A stretch of DNA of 64,000 bases from Yersinia hibernica (GTDB lineage: Bacteria > Pseudomonadota > Gammaproteobacteria > Enterobacterales > Enterobacteriaceae), in assembly GCF_004124235.1 (NCBI RefSeq), contig NZ_CP032487.1, forward strand, positions 372,001-436,000, read 5' to 3'. The notes beneath the pieces were generated by a model. The model ran no database searches, was not told the origin of the DNA, and saw only the letters and a list, made by a program, of their open reading frames with translations. A program made the position numbers and the translations under genes. Shown piece after piece: positions 1 to 9,458 of this stretch (the first letter of the stretch is position 1; each line of letters opens with the position of its first letter).

Positions 1-6
1 ACTTTG

Positions 7-639
7 ATGGATGTTCGCGTGAAATTAGCCAGGAAGCAATTTTTTATCAATGTGATTGAATTGGCAGTTTCTTTAGCATCCTTCGGCGTAAGTGTCGGGA
101 TTAGCATCTGTAGTGGTGGCCTGGCAACGCCTATTAGCGTAATAACAGGGTTAAATCTGATGTTATCAATATCAAACCTGGCCTGTGCTTACCATAACTG
201 GGATTGCGCCAGTAAAAATAAAGATGAGCTGACCATGGGGAGTGATGCAATGCAGCAGGCTGTTTTTATGTTAGCCAAATATTGCGATGCCTCTCCTCAT
301 AGTGCGAAAAAAATTGCTCGTTTTACTTCCTATTTTGTCCGCGTGGGAATAGTGGTTTCATTAGGCGCAATAGGCGCGTTAATCCATCCGGTAGTGAGTA
401 GTAGTTTATGTTTACTGGCCAAAAATTATATCCCAATATTCACTTCAATGTTGAGTGTTATTACTGCCGGTGCATTAGGTCTTTGGATGAATCATGACAG
501 TGATAAAAGAGATGCAGTGACAGAAGCCTTAACGACAAATGAAAAAGAAGTCATTGAAAAACTATCCAAATTTGACGGGTATCTACAGATGTTAAATGAG
601 ATAGACAAAGCCACATTCCCTGCGGGAAAAATGGCATAG
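7..639 (+). CDS. Membrane protein of unknown function at the T3SS border (possible effector or translocator; 5' end may be cut)
   Basis: About 211 residues. I do not recognise the family. It has two long hydrophobic blocks, roughly residues 18-60 (rich in Gly/Ser/Ala, then Leu/Ile) and 108-165, separated by a polar stretch, and a charged C-terminal tail with a short helical region. Membrane-active T3SS translocators and SseF/SseG-like effectors share this general layout, but no motif fixes the role. The ATG at position 7 is preceded by an in-frame TTG at 4. The frame is open to the left window edge, so the true start could lie outside. It reads toward the AraC gene and the T3SS operon and ends about 90 bases before the AraC start, so it probably belongs to the locus. 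The function is inference only. Confidence 0.6.
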   Translation: MDVRVKLARKQFFINVIELAVSLASFGVSVGISICSGGLATPISVITGLNLMLSISNLACAYHNWDCASKNKDELTMGSDAMQQAVFMLAKYCDASPHSAKKIARFTSYFVRVGIVVSLGAIGALIHPVVSSSLCLLAKNYIPIFTSMLSVITAGALGLWMNHDSDKRDAVTEALTTNEKEVIEKLSKFDGYLQMLNEIDKATFPAGKMA

Positions 640-732
640 ATACTTTAATTAAATCTAAGGTCTATACCGGATATCGATTTGCCAGGTTATTTGTCAATAT
701 TTTACAAGGACAATGGCACTCGAAGGGATATT

Positions 733-1440
733 ATGAAATCAATAAAATTTATTCTATTTCGCCAAGAGGGAATATTACGAAGTGAAGGGGGTTGTTATAC
801 TGTTCCAGCTGGGAAGCTAGTTATTACCGATGAGCAGGCAAGTGTATCCTCTTTTTCACAAAGCACGTTTATCTCAATATTGTGTCATTCCATAGACCTG
901 TTACCGTTATACCAGGATTTAGCCAGTAAAATGGTGCAATCGAATAAATTCCGATTACCTCAAAACGTATCTGAACGCTACAAAGTATTGCCTGCAAATA
1001 ACGATATTATTGGTGCTGCGGAACAGTTGGTTGATATTGAGCGAAGTGCATCACTCCGGTTTCTTTATCTATATTGTTTGGGGTTGGAACCGATTTACTT
1101 CTCTCAATTATTAGAATCAATCGTGGGCACCAACAATGAATTACTGGAGTTCTTCGACAAGAATCGTCTCAACCCATGGACAGTTTCACGCTATGCCGAT
1201 GAATTAGGTATTTCGACACGTAAATTGAATTTCTTGTTTTACGAAAAATTTGGCATGTCTGCCAAGCAATGGTTACTTGATCAACGTTTGAAAAAAGGTT
1301 GTGAGTTGCTGTTATCCACCAGATTACGCGTGGCAGATATTGCCATGGAGTGTGGATTTAGCAATCACGCTCATTTCTCTGATAGTTTTCGTCGCCGTTT
1401 TCAGCAGTGTCCGTCACATATGCGGTCACTTATGGAATAG
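733..1440 (+). CDS. AraC-family transcriptional regulator of the T3SS locus
   Basis: About 235 residues. The C-terminal ~100 residues carry the two helix-turn-helix motifs of the AraC/XylS family: ADELGISTRKLNFLFYEKFG for the first, and the segment around IAMECGFSNHAHFSDSFRR for the second. The N-terminal half is not a recognisable sugar-binding cupin, as in T3SS regulators such as InvF, ExsA and YsaE. The frame is open from a TTG at 679, but the ATG at 733 is preceded by an AAGGGA ribosome-binding site at 723-728, so I prefer 733. The stop lies 8 bases before the needle-gene ATG, which suggests co-transcription with the apparatus operon or control of it. Its target promoters cannot be read from the sequence. 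Confidence 0.85.
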   Translation: MKSIKFILFRQEGILRSEGGCYTVPAGKLVITDEQASVSSFSQSTFISILCHSIDLLPLYQDLASKMVQSNKFRLPQNVSERYKVLPANNDIIGAAEQLVDIERSASLRFLYLYCLGLEPIYFSQLLESIVGTNNELLEFFDKNRLNPWTVSRYADELGISTRKLNFLFYEKFGMSAKQWLLDQRLKKGCELLLSTRLRVADIAMECGFSNHAHFSDSFRRRFQQCPSHMRSLME

Positions 1441-1448
1441 GGGGTCTC

Positions 1449-1664
1449 ATGGATATAAACGTATTAGTTGATGGGTTGGCGCAGAGCATTAATAAGATTG
1501 GACAGGATTTTCAAAGCCAGATGACATCCGGTAATCCCTCTGATCCTGAACACATGCTAAAAATGCAATTCGCTATGCAGCAATATTCATCTTATATCAA
1601 TTTCAGCAGTGCTTTGATGAAAGGGATTAAGGATATGGTCAGTGGGATTATTGCCAAAATATGA
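1449..1664 (+). CDS. sctF: T3SS needle filament protein (SsaG/SctF type)
   Basis: 71 residues, the same length as Salmonella SsaG. This is the small helical-hairpin needle subunit that polymerises outside the cell into the hollow secretion needle. It ends in a hydrophobic C-terminal helix (KGIKDMVSGIIAKI), as MxiH/PrgI/YscF proteins do, and has the P-(S/D)-(D/P) turn between the helices (NPSDPEHML). The frame is open from 1407 inside the AraC gene. The ATG at 1449 fits the family length and is preceded by a GGGG tract. Its stop overlaps the next start (ATGA, 1661-1664), so the two are translationally coupled. Family and gene order both support the call. Confidence 0.9.
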   Translation: MDINVLVDGLAQSINKIGQDFQSQMTSGNPSDPEHMLKMQFAMQQYSSYINFSSALMKGIKDMVSGIIAKI

Positions 1665-1936
1665 TCTTACTTTCAGCACCTTGCCGCCAGCTATTGGTAG
1701 AGGCCGCGCTAGCGGGAGTGAATCACAGTTTATTGGCAGAGGCTCGCGATATTCTTAATGTCTTACCTCAGTTAATTCCCGATCCTCAAGTGCGTTTAGT
1801 TTGTGAGGCCATGTTGTTATTTGGGCTTCACCGCCAGAATGAGGCATTGGCGCTATTGGCGTCCTCTACCTCAAAAGAGGCGCGTGGTATGTCGGTTTTG
1901 CTGCAACAAGGAATTTCTTGTTCCGCCAAAATATAA
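1661..1936 (+). CDS. sctG: Small T3SS co-chaperone, SsaH/SctG-like
   Basis: 91 residues, rich in Leu and Ala, with helix-turn-helix (TPR-like) periodicity (LLVEAALAGVNHSLLAEA, then LVCEAMLLFGLHRQNEALAL). Needle-subunit co-chaperones of the YscG/PscG/SsaH group bind and hold the needle monomer in the cytoplasm. The assignment rests on position directly behind the needle gene, size and helical pattern rather than on a strong sequence signature. It is slightly longer than Salmonella SsaH. The ATG overlaps the needle stop. Confidence 0.75.
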   Translation: MILLSAPCRQLLVEAALAGVNHSLLAEARDILNVLPQLIPDPQVRLVCEAMLLFGLHRQNEALALLASSTSKEARGMSVLLQQGISCSAKI

Positions 1937-1978
1937 TTCTGCGCGCTATCACACGATTTATTCTCCCGAGGTTATCTG

Positions 1979-2227
1979 ATGGAAATTGATGCTATCAAAG
2001 CGGCTACCAGACCGAGTACGGCATTTCAGCAGCCAGCTGATGCGCAGCATATCGCCAAATTTGCGCAGTTAATGCAGCCGGTTGAGCCATCCACTCCCAT
2101 GATGTCTCCGGATAATTTGCTACCTATCCAGTCTGAATGGATGCATGCCACATTGGCCGTTGATTTAACTGCAAAAGTTGTCGGTGTTGTCGGGCAGAAC
2201 ATCAACAAACTGGTCAATATGCAATGA
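1979..2227 (+). CDS. sctI: T3SS inner rod protein (SsaI/SctI)
   Basis: 82 residues, matching Salmonella SsaI in length. Inner rod/PrgJ-YscI proteins connect the export gate to the needle base and are secreted early. The C-terminal segment (AVDLTAKVVGVVGQNINKLVNMQ region, residues 60-82) is the amphipathic helix that packs in the rod, and the N-terminal half is polar and low in complexity. The ATG lies 8 bases after a CCGAGG-type ribosome-binding site. The stop overlaps the sctJ start (ATGAGA at 2224). Confidence 0.85.
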   Translation: MEIDAIKAATRPSTAFQQPADAQHIAKFAQLMQPVEPSTPMMSPDNLLPIQSEWMHATLAVDLTAKVVGVVGQNINKLVNMQ

Positions 2228-2955
2228 GAAGGGGGGGGCGCGCGCTAGCACTATTCCTGATGGTGATGTCACTTTCCGGTTGCGGTATGGAGCTGTATAG
2301 CGGGCTGGCGGAAGGGGAAGCCAACCAGATGCTGGCGTTATTGATGTTGCATCAGATCAAAGCGGAAAAACAGCCCGAAAAAGGGGGCACCGTCGGGCTG
2401 AATGTCGATAAAAGTCAGTTTATTGATGCCGTGGAACTGCTACGCCAAAATGGTTTTCCACGCCAAAAATTTGCCACGGTAGATGAGTTGTTTCCATCGA
2501 ATCAGTTGGTGACGTCTCCGGGGCAAGAGCAGGCCAAGATGGTTTATCTAAAAGAGCAGCAATTGGAAAGCATGCTGAGCCATATGGATGGGGTGATTCA
2601 AGCGGATGTGACCATTGCCATGCCTGCGCCAACAGATGGTAAAAGCAGTGTTCCGCATGCGGCCTCGGTGCTTATTAAGTATTCACCGGAAGTTAATTTA
2701 TTGAGTTATCAACCGCAAATTAAGAACCTGATCCGCGATGCTATTCCGGGAATCGATCTTTCACAGATTAGTGTGGTGATGCAGCCGACTAATTATCGGT
2801 TCAGTGCTCCAGCCATAGCGCAGCAAAGTCATTCCGAAGCGGCGCTGCAATGGCTATTACGCCATGCTGCTACCTTGCAGATAGCCGTGGGTTTGCTGCT
2901 GGTGTTGCTGGTCGGGCTGTCAACGGCTTGCTTGTTGCGGTATCTGCGCCGCTAG
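2224..2955 (+). CDS. sctJ: T3SS inner-membrane ring lipoprotein (SsaJ/SctJ)
   Basis: 243 residues. The N-terminal signal peptide ends in a lipobox (SLSGC, lipidated Cys20). The SctJ/FliF ring-building domains follow, with typical phrases (GLAEGEANQMLALL, the SQFIDAVELLRQNGFPRQ region, SVLIKYSP, IKNLIRDAIPGI). A transmembrane helix occupies residues 217-238 and ends in a short cytoplasmic RYLRR tail. The protein forms the periplasmic inner ring of the injectisome basal body together with SctD. The start overlaps the rod gene, and the next gene follows after 11 bases. Confidence 0.95.
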   Translation: MRRGGRALALFLMVMSLSGCGMELYSGLAEGEANQMLALLMLHQIKAEKQPEKGGTVGLNVDKSQFIDAVELLRQNGFPRQKFATVDELFPSNQLVTSPGQEQAKMVYLKEQQLESMLSHMDGVIQADVTIAMPAPTDGKSSVPHAASVLIKYSPEVNLLSYQPQIKNLIRDAIPGIDLSQISVVMQPTNYRFSAPAIAQQSHSEAALQWLLRHAATLQIAVGLLLVLLVGLSTACLLRYLRR

Positions 2956-2966
2956 GGGAGGGAGGA

Positions 2967-3560
2967 GTGATATTGCCATTAACCGCCGATATTCGGTATT
3001 TACATCAATTAGCTTGGCGGCCGGCACAATTTGCCCATCCATTATGGTTAGCGGCGGCGGGGCTTAAAACAGGAAATTACTGCTATGGCCGCAGCCATGA
3101 ATTAGATGCCGCGCTGAATGTCGTACTAAATAGTTTGCGAAACTTTCCGCAGCAATCACTGCCCGCCCTATTGACCCAACAGCAGCAATATCAAATAGTG
3201 GAACCGCCGCGTTTATTGGCCCGCTGCCTGGCATTGGGATTGGTTTATTTGCAATGTGATGATTATCTACGCCTACGCCAGTATCGGCAGGCACTTGCGC
3301 CGTTATTTGACGAAAGTGACATCCAGCAGTTAATGGGAATGGGATATCGCGGCTATCTTCCTGCCCGATTAAGCCCGCAGCAATTGCCCATTGTTGCTTC
3401 GCGACTGGGGCAGAGCCTGGCTCATCATGTTCGTCGTGATTGCATTGTGTGGCGAGCAATGTGTATTTCATTACCCCCGTTACCGCGGTCACTATTTATA
3501 TCGCGGTCGTTATCCCTTGCTGTTGATCATTGGCTAACCCGATTAGAGCGTTTGTTGTGA
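2967..3560 (+). CDS. sctK: T3SS cytosolic sorting-platform protein SctK (STM1410/YscK-like)
   Basis: About 197 residues. This is the most weakly conserved member of the T3SS cytoplasmic complex; SctK links the SctQ pods to the SctD ring. The identification comes mainly from position between sctJ and sctL, the place of STM1410 in SPI-2, plus a Leu/Gln/Arg-rich helical composition and the family-like start (PLTADIRYLHQLAWRPAQFAH). The frame is open from 2850, inside sctJ. A GTG at 2967 lies directly behind a GGGAGGGAGG ribosome-binding sequence and is the likely start; a TTG at 2973 is also possible. The stop overlaps the GTG of sctL. Confidence 0.8.
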   Translation: MILPLTADIRYLHQLAWRPAQFAHPLWLAAAGLKTGNYCYGRSHELDAALNVVLNSLRNFPQQSLPALLTQQQQYQIVEPPRLLARCLALGLVYLQCDDYLRLRQYRQALAPLFDESDIQQLMGMGYRGYLPARLSPQQLPIVASRLGQSLAHHVRRDCIVWRAMCISLPPLPRSLFISRSLSLAVDHWLTRLERLL

Positions 3561-4231
3561 ATCCCTTTCAGCTCCGCGTGGAGAAATTTGATTTTTCATT
3601 GCCTGTTGGCGCGGTTATCCCTGCGGCTCAGTTACACCAAATGGTACAACGCCGCGATATTTTGTCTGATGCCCAAGCGCAGGCCGCTGACATTATGCAA
3701 GCCGCGCAAGCGGAGTGCGAGTTACTACTGGCTCAAGCACAACAGCAGGCGGAGACGCTGATTGAGCAAACTCGGCACCAAATGGAATCTGATGTGTTAG
3801 CCCAGCATGTTGCTTGGTTAGTGGCGGGCGAACATGTGCAGTCATCACTGATTACGCAGTCCCGAGCAGCTATTTTGGCCGCGCTTACCGCGGTGATTAC
3901 CGCTTGGGCGGGAGAGCAGGCGGCGAGCCAAATTCTGATTCATCGTCTGGCGGCACAGGTGGCAAAAATGGCCCAGCATAATCAGCTAGAGTTACGGGTT
4001 CACCCACAGCATTTTTCTGCCGTGGCCTCGGCACTAGGCGCGCGAGTGCAGTGTGTGGCAGATGACAATATGGCAGAGGATCAGGCGCAATTTGGCTCTC
4101 CGGTGCTCCAGCTCACTCTTTCTCTCCAGCGCCATTTATCGCAACTTCTTCTGTGGCTACAGGAATCACCGGAACCATTGATTCATCAGGATTTTATCTC
4201 ATCAGGACCTGCGCATGATAACGGCCAATAA
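3557..4231 (+). CDS. sctL: T3SS ATPase stator/regulator SctL (SsaK/YscL)
   Basis: 224 residues from the GTG at 3557, the length of Salmonella SsaK. SctL binds the SctN ATPase N-terminus and links it to SctQ, as FliH does in flagella. Residues ~40-85 form an Ala/Gln/Glu-rich helical segment (SDAQAQAADIMQAAQAE), the FliH/ATP-synthase-b-like coiled coil. The C-terminal third has the hydrophobic FliH-like fold. The frame is open from a TTG at 3530, but the GTG overlaps the sctK stop (GTGA) and gives the usual beginning NPFQLRVEKFDF. It overlaps sctW by 17 bases. Confidence 0.9.
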   Translation: MNPFQLRVEKFDFSLPVGAVIPAAQLHQMVQRRDILSDAQAQAADIMQAAQAECELLLAQAQQQAETLIEQTRHQMESDVLAQHVAWLVAGEHVQSSLITQSRAAILAALTAVITAWAGEQAASQILIHRLAAQVAKMAQHNQLELRVHPQHFSAVASALGARVQCVADDNMAEDQAQFGSPVLQLTLSLQRHLSQLLLWLQESPEPLIHQDFISSGPAHDNGQ

Positions 4232-5231
4232 TAATGTGTCAGATGCCGATGCCATTCACGGACTCTCGCGCCATAGTGGCGAGTTAGAGGGGGAAATAAC
4301 GCCCGCGCGATCCGTGATGGAGTTAGCTGGCATTGAATTGTCTGAGGTCAGGCAAACGGCATTGGAAGAAACCATGGAGGAGATCGGGCTAAGTTTAGGC
4401 TCCCGATTAAAAGATCAAAAATCCGTTGAGGCGGAGGAGCGCAACCAGCGCCGCCAGCAATTACTGGTGACCTTAATCACCCAGTTATCCGCGGGCACGG
4501 ATTCTTTGCTGCCCAAGCATATTCCGCTGGAGATGGATATTGCTGTGCTTACCAGTCAACTTCGCCAAGGGGGGCTGTCAGTCGGGCAGCAAATCTTGCT
4601 GCTGGCCGCGATGATGGCGTACAGCAAAAATAATCCATTACGTCGCCGCAGTTTAACGCAATTGCTAGAGCCATTACTGGAAAACAGCGGCTGGGAAATT
4701 GAGTTATTTGGTTTGCTTGAGTTGGGCGGCAAAGAAAATCGTGAACTGGGGGCGATTAAGCAACTGTTTGCACAAAGTATTGAACACAGTGAATTATCCG
4801 TCGCGGAATGGTTTACCCAAGTGAGCCGCTGGCCACAGCGCCAGCAACGGGTTCGAGTATTAATGCGCGCCGTTGCGTTTGACTTGGCTTCTCAGCCTGC
4901 GCCTAAACATGGCGAGCGGCTGGCCGCTACCCTGAATCAACTTCGCCGCTTGCTGATGTTTCTGGGGTTGGAAGACCATTGCCATCGCATGGGGAGAACC
5001 TGCGCTCTCGAGGGGGATACTATCCTGAGCGAAGTGCTGGCCGTGGTGGGCCAACCTTGGCTATTTAGTGGCTGGTTACAACCGCGGATTGAGCTGATGG
5101 CGGGTCAGGACATAAATACCCGCAGTCGATTTATTCGTCGATTCTATGAATTATTTAATCTTATGCCGCTTGATTGCTTCAATGATCAAGAACAGCAACA
5201 GCAAATTCTCGCGGTGTTACTGGAGATATAA
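4215..5231 (+). CDS. sctW: T3SS gatekeeper SctW (SsaL/YopN-like)
   Basis: 338 residues, the same length as Salmonella SsaL. Gatekeepers block effector export until the translocon is inserted. The N-terminal ~80 residues are polar and probably carry the secretion/chaperone-binding region. Residues ~85-338 are all-helical with the YopN/SepL/TyeA repeat pattern (LTQLLEPLLENSGWEIELFG, LRRLLMFLGLEDHCHRMG). The ATG lies inside the sctL end, so the two are translationally coupled. In SPI-2 the homologue works with SsaM, encoded next. Confidence 0.88.
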   Translation: MITANNNVSDADAIHGLSRHSGELEGEITPARSVMELAGIELSEVRQTALEETMEEIGLSLGSRLKDQKSVEAEERNQRRQQLLVTLITQLSAGTDSLLPKHIPLEMDIAVLTSQLRQGGLSVGQQILLLAAMMAYSKNNPLRRRSLTQLLEPLLENSGWEIELFGLLELGGKENRELGAIKQLFAQSIEHSELSVAEWFTQVSRWPQRQQRVRVLMRAVAFDLASQPAPKHGERLAATLNQLRRLLMFLGLEDHCHRMGRTCALEGDTILSEVLAVVGQPWLFSGWLQPRIELMAGQDINTRSRFIRRFYELFNLMPLDCFNDQEQQQQILAVLLEI

Positions 5232-5331
5232 ACCGCCGAATCAGGCCAATACCTGATAGAGCTGAGGCCACGGGCTCCGTATTCTTGCTATGGATTGTTA
5301 ATTCAGGCAATTATTTTGATGGGGTGTGGTT

Positions 5332-5703
5332 ATGGAAATGGATTTAGTCGTGACCCGTAACCTCCAGTTGTTTACCCAGATGGCGGAGTTACCCTGCTCG
5401 GTATTGACCTCGCGTATGGAATGGCAGATAGAACAGCGGCTGGTTTTTCTTGAGTGGCGTAATGCGCGGTTATTACTGACCTGTGGCGTGCAACATCGGC
5501 ATTATCACCATGATGACTTATTGCTGCTGCAGGAATGTTGGCAACTGGAACGTTTTAATGGTGTGCCTCAGCGTATCTACTTATTGAAAATGGGCCTGAT
5601 GGTCAGTTGCTCGCCCCCTGCGCTATCTGGGGCGGAGTGTTGGTATCAGCTCTATCAGCAACAGCGCGCTTTACTCCGCCGGCTGCCGGGAGAATATCAA
5701 TGA
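5332..5703 (+). CDS. ssaM: SsaM-like T3SS gatekeeper partner
   Basis: About 123 residues; Salmonella SsaM has about 122. In SPI-2, SsaM binds SsaL and controls the switch between translocator and effector export. The protein is rich in Leu, Gln, Arg and Trp, with no catalytic motif. Position between sctW and sctV and size support the call. A GTG at 5326 and an ATG at 5338 are alternative starts; the ATG at 5332 is well spaced from the GGGG at 5321-5324. A 100-base gap precedes it, the first real gap in the operon. The stop overlaps the sctV start (ATGA at 5700). Confidence 0.8.
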   Translation: MEMDLVVTRNLQLFTQMAELPCSVLTSRMEWQIEQRLVFLEWRNARLLLTCGVQHRHYHHDDLLLLQECWQLERFNGVPQRIYLLKMGLMVSCSPPALSGAECWYQLYQQQRALLRRLPGEYQ

Positions 5704-7739
5704 GGCAATCGGCATTTATGCGCGGTTTGATGCTGATAGTCGCGCGCCAGGATGTTTTTCTGGCGATCATGTTGTTGGTGGCGATCTTTATGATGATCTT
5801 GCCGCTGCCCACCGTGATGGTCGATGTACTGATTGCCGTCAACCTCGCATTTTCCGTCATCCTGCTGATGATCTCGATTTACCTGCGCGATCCACTTGAA
5901 TTCTCGGTCTTCCCGTCGCTGTTACTCATCACCACACTTTATCGGTTGGCATTAACTATAAGTACCACACGGTTGGTGCTGCTACAGCACGATGCTGGCG
6001 ATATTGTCGAAGCCTTCGGCCAGTTTGTCGTCGGGGGAAATTTGGCGGTAGGGCTTATCATTTTTACGATAATCACCGTGGTGCAGTTTATCGTGATCAC
6101 CAAAGGTTCGGAGCGCGTTGCTGAAGTCAGCGCCCGCTTTTCACTGGATGGCATGCCTGGCAAGCAAATGAGTATTGATGGCGATATGCGTGCGGGCGTG
6201 ATTGATTCTGTCGAAGCTGGGCGCTTGCGCGAGCGGGTGCAAAAAGAGAGTCGGCTGTTTGGTGCGATGGACGGGGCCATGAAGTTTGTTAAAGGGGATG
6301 CCATCGCGGGGATTATTGTCATTCTGGTGAATATTATTGGCGGCATCACTATCGGAGTGCTGCAACATAATATGTCTGCCGAGGAGGCGATGACCACCTA
6401 TGCCGTGCTGTCGGTGGGTGATGGTTTATGCGCTCAAATCCCGTCATTACTTATCTCAATCACTGCTGGGATTATTGTGACCCGGGTTCCCGGCAATAAT
6501 AAACAAAGCTTGGCGAAAGATCTGGCCGTGCAAGTAGGGCGTCAACCGGATGCCTTGTTGCTGGCGGCAGCTATTCTGGCTATTTTTGCGCTATTACCGG
6601 GTTTTCCTTTTGTGGTTTTTATCATTCTGGCCGCACTGGTCGCCACCCCTGCCCTTTTACTGTATCGGAAAAAAAAGTTCAGCGCCGGGGCGCGCGACAG
6701 TGGCGAAAACCAACCTTCGCCAGCCAATACGATGGATCCAGGAGCGGTGCCGCTGATGCTGTATTGTGCGCCCAACTTACGTTACCCCCATTTGGCGCGA
6801 GACCTCGATGGCTTGCGTTGGCGCTGGTTTGAACATCTTGGCGTGCCCTTGCCCGAAGTGATTGTCCGCAGTGATGCCAGCTTGGCGGAGAATGAATTAT
6901 CGATTCGGGTCTATCAGGAGCAAGTGTTGACACTGACATTGCCCGCCGATGATTTGTTACTGCTGCAACCCAGTAGCTTGCTCGCGACTCGCCATCAAGC
7001 CCTTGGCATAAAAATGGGCACTTTTGAGTGGTTGGCAGCAGAACAAGGGAGCCAGGCCAGCACCCTTGGGATCCCCTATGCGCAAGGGCATCAGCGCATT
7101 ATTCATTGCCTGACCCGGGTACTCGAACGGCATACCGCTGAGTTTATTGGTGTGCAGGAAACTCGCTATCTGATGGATGCCATGGAGGGGCGCTACGGCG
7201 AGTTAGTGAAAGAACTACAGCGCCAGATGCCCGTTGGGAAAGTGGCGGAAATATTGCAACGGCTGGTGGAAGAGGATGTTTCTATCCGCGATTTGCGCAC
7301 TATTTTCGGGGCGCTGGTGGCATGGGCGCCCAAAGAGAAAGATATCGTCATGTTGACCGAATATGTGCGTATTGCATTACGCCGCCATGTGTGTGGCCGG
7401 TTTAGCAAAAATAAAGCTTGGTTGCCGGTACTGCGGCTGGGCGAAGGGGCTGAAAATCTGATCCGCGAATCAATTCGTCAGACATCGGCGGGAACCTATT
7501 CTGCGCTGGGAGATAAACATTCACGGCTGCTGCTCGACAAAATAAAAAATGCGGCGGCTGAAAATACCGATGCCGTGTTGCTGACCACCATCGATGTGCG
7601 CCGTTTTCTGCGCAAAATTGTTGAGCGGGATATTTTTGTGCTGCCGGTGCTCTCCTGGCAGGAGCTGGGTGATGAAATGAATATTAAGGTGGCCGGTACC
7701 ATTGAGCTTATCGGAGATGAATTGGATGAAGTTGCCTGA
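5700..7739 (+). CDS. sctV: T3SS export gate protein SctV (SsaV, FlhA family)
   Basis: 679 residues, the family's usual size. The N-terminal half has about eight membrane helices with the FHIPEP-family core ([20 protein letters not shown], the [19 protein letters not shown] region). The C-terminal half from about residue 340 is the cytosolic ring that receives substrate-chaperone complexes. The reading frame is open back to 5607 inside ssaM, but the ATG at 5700 overlaps the ssaM stop and gives the expected N-terminus. sctN begins inside its 3' end. No damage is visible. Confidence 0.97.
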   Translation: MRQSAFMRGLMLIVARQDVFLAIMLLVAIFMMILPLPTVMVDVLIAVNLAFSVILLMISIYLRDPLEFSVFPSLLLITTLYRLALTISTTRLVLLQHDAGDIVEAFGQFVVGGNLAVGLIIFTIITVVQFIVITKGSERVAEVSARFSLDGMPGKQMSIDGDMRAGVIDSVEAGRLRERVQKESRLFGAMDGAMKFVKGDAIAGIIVILVNIIGGITIGVLQHNMSAEEAMTTYAVLSVGDGLCAQIPSLLISITAGIIVTRVPGNNKQSLAKDLAVQVGRQPDALLLAAAILAIFALLPGFPFVVFIILAALVATPALLLYRKKKFSAGARDSGENQPSPANTMDPGAVPLMLYCAPNLRYPHLARDLDGLRWRWFEHLGVPLPEVIVRSDASLAENELSIRVYQEQVLTLTLPADDLLLLQPSSLLATRHQALGIKMGTFEWLAAEQGSQASTLGIPYAQGHQRIIHCLTRVLERHTAEFIGVQETRYLMDAMEGRYGELVKELQRQMPVGKVAEILQRLVEEDVSIRDLRTIFGALVAWAPKEKDIVMLTEYVRIALRRHVCGRFSKNKAWLPVLRLGEGAENLIRESIRQTSAGTYSALGDKHSRLLLDKIKNAAAENTDAVLLTTIDVRRFLRKIVERDIFVLPVLSWQELGDEMNIKVAGTIELIGDELDEVA

Positions 7740-9066
7740 TATCGCGGCATTAAGCTCTCAATTACCGCAACCATTGCGCTGCTCGTCCCCGCCACCCAAT
7801 GGCTGGATATTTTGTGGGCCGATTTTAGATGTCGGCCCGACACTGCTACGCGCCCATTTACCCGGCGTGGCACTGGGGGAGTTATGCCAAATTGCGGCAC
7901 CGGATATGTTGGCTGAAGTGGTCGGCATTGAGCAGCAAACGGCCTGGTTGTCTCCATTTGCCTCCCCTGCTGGCTTACGCAGTGGTCAATGGGTTTCTCC
8001 ACTTGGCCATGCGCACCGCATTAGAGTCGGTGCTGATTTGCTCGGGCGGGTATTGGATGGTCTGGGTATGCCAATTGATGATGGCCCGCCGCTGACGGGG
8101 CATTGGCATGAGCTGGATTATCCGCCCCCAGACTCCTTAACCCGCCAGCCAGTCCAGCAAGTATTGCCCACCGGAATTCGTGCCATTGATGGGGTATTGA
8201 CCTGTGGTGAAGGGCAGCGAATCGGGTTTTTTGCGGCCGCCGGAGTGGGTAAAAGTAGCTTGCTGAGCATGCTATGTCGCGGTTGTTCTGCGGATATCAC
8301 GGTGTTGGCGCTGATTGGTGAACGTGGGCGTGAAGTGCGGGAATTCCTTGAGCAAGTGCTCACTCCCGACACCCGCCGCCGTACGGTGGTGGTGGTGGCG
8401 ACGTCCGACCGCCCGGCACTGGAACGGCTGAAAGGTATTTATACCGCCACCACGGTGGCTGAATATTTCCGTGAACGCGGGCTAAAAGTGTTGCTAATGG
8501 CCGACTCACTGACCCGCTATGCCCGAGCCGCTCGTGAAATTGGCTTGGCGGCCGGTGAGCGGCCGGTGATGGGCAGCTTTCCGGCCAGTGTTTTCGCCGC
8601 GTTACCCCGTTTACTTGAGCGGGCAGGGAACAGTGAGCGCGGCAGCATCACCGCTTTTTACACGGTGCTGGTTGAGGGGGATGACATGAACGAGCCGGTG
8701 GCCGACGAAGTGCGCTCTCTCTTGGATGGGCACATTGTTTTGTCTCGGCAACTGGCAGGTGCTGGGCACTATCCGGCCATTGATATTGCGGCCAGTGTTA
8801 GCCGGATCATGCCGCACATTGTCAGTGCTGAGCATCAAGCTCTGGCCCAGAAACTGCGCCATATACAGGCCTGCTATCAGGAGATAGAACTGCTGGTGCG
8901 AGTGGGTGAATATCAGAAAGGGCAAGATTTACAAGCTGACGAAGCGCTACAGCGATACCCGGCAATCTGCGCGTTCTTGCAACAGGAGAGTTTATTATCA
9001 CCAGGCAAAACCGACACTCACGAGCTGGCTCACACCTTGGCGCAACTCGCACAGGTGCTGGGTTAG
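7726..9066 (+). CDS. sctN: T3SS ATPase SctN (SsaN)
   Basis: About 446 residues from the ATG at 7726; an ATG at 7717 is an in-frame alternative. This is the hexameric ATPase that strips chaperones from substrates and unfolds them. The Walker A motif is near residues 170-177 (AAGVGKSS). Walker B is in [14 protein letters not shown], a hallmark of the FliI/YscN family, and the catalytic Glu lies in [11 protein letters not shown]. The QxGR-like and C-terminal helical domain are complete. The start overlaps sctV by 14 bases, and sctO follows after 11 bases. Confidence 0.97.
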   Translation: MKLPDIAALSSQLPQPLRCSSPPPNGWIFCGPILDVGPTLLRAHLPGVALGELCQIAAPDMLAEVVGIEQQTAWLSPFASPAGLRSGQWVSPLGHAHRIRVGADLLGRVLDGLGMPIDDGPPLTGHWHELDYPPPDSLTRQPVQQVLPTGIRAIDGVLTCGEGQRIGFFAAAGVGKSSLLSMLCRGCSADITVLALIGERGREVREFLEQVLTPDTRRRTVVVVATSDRPALERLKGIYTATTVAEYFRERGLKVLLMADSLTRYARAAREIGLAAGERPVMGSFPASVFAALPRLLERAGNSERGSITAFYTVLVEGDDMNEPVADEVRSLLDGHIVLSRQLAGAGHYPAIDIAASVSRIMPHIVSAEHQALAQKLRHIQACYQEIELLVRVGEYQKGQDLQADEALQRYPAICAFLQQESLLSPGKTDTHELAHTLAQLAQVLG

Positions 9067-9077
9067 TCAATCCCGCC

Positions 9078-9458
9078 GTGGGTATTTTCCAGCGCTTATT
9101 GGCACTGCGCCAGCGCAAAGAGCGCCGGTTACGTCAGCAATTAATGTGTTTGCAGCAAGAGCAGCAACAACAAGCACAGCAATTGGCCAGTATCCATCAA
9201 GAACGCCAAGAATTATGCCAGAAATTACATGTATTTACCCAATGGCGCGGCCAACTGAGCCCGACGAAAGCACAGCAGCAAAAAGTGTTGCAGCACCAGC
9301 TGTATCAGGCGGAACGGCGGCTGCAAAAATCGCTCTGTGAGTTGGCGGCTCATAGACAGCAACAACAGGCCGCCATTGCATTACAGCAGGCGCAGTTGCG
9401 GGCGAATCAGTGTGAACAGGAAAAATTACGGATGCTAATAAAAGATGAGTCGAATTGA
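9078..9458 (+). CDS. sctO: T3SS stalk protein SctO (SsaO/YscO)
   Basis: 126 residues; SsaO is about 125. It is extremely Gln/Glu/Arg-rich and almost entirely helical, so it should form an antiparallel coiled coil like FliJ (for example RQQLMCLQQEQQQQAQQLAS). SctO is the central stalk between the SctN ring and the SctV cytosolic ring. Start is the GTG at 9078 (the VGIFQRLLALRQRKERR beginning is family-like). The 3' end overlaps sctP by 14 bases. Confidence 0.87.
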   Translation: MGIFQRLLALRQRKERRLRQQLMCLQQEQQQQAQQLASIHQERQELCQKLHVFTQWRGQLSPTKAQQQKVLQHQLYQAERRLQKSLCELAAHRQQQQAAIALQQAQLRANQCEQEKLRMLIKDESN

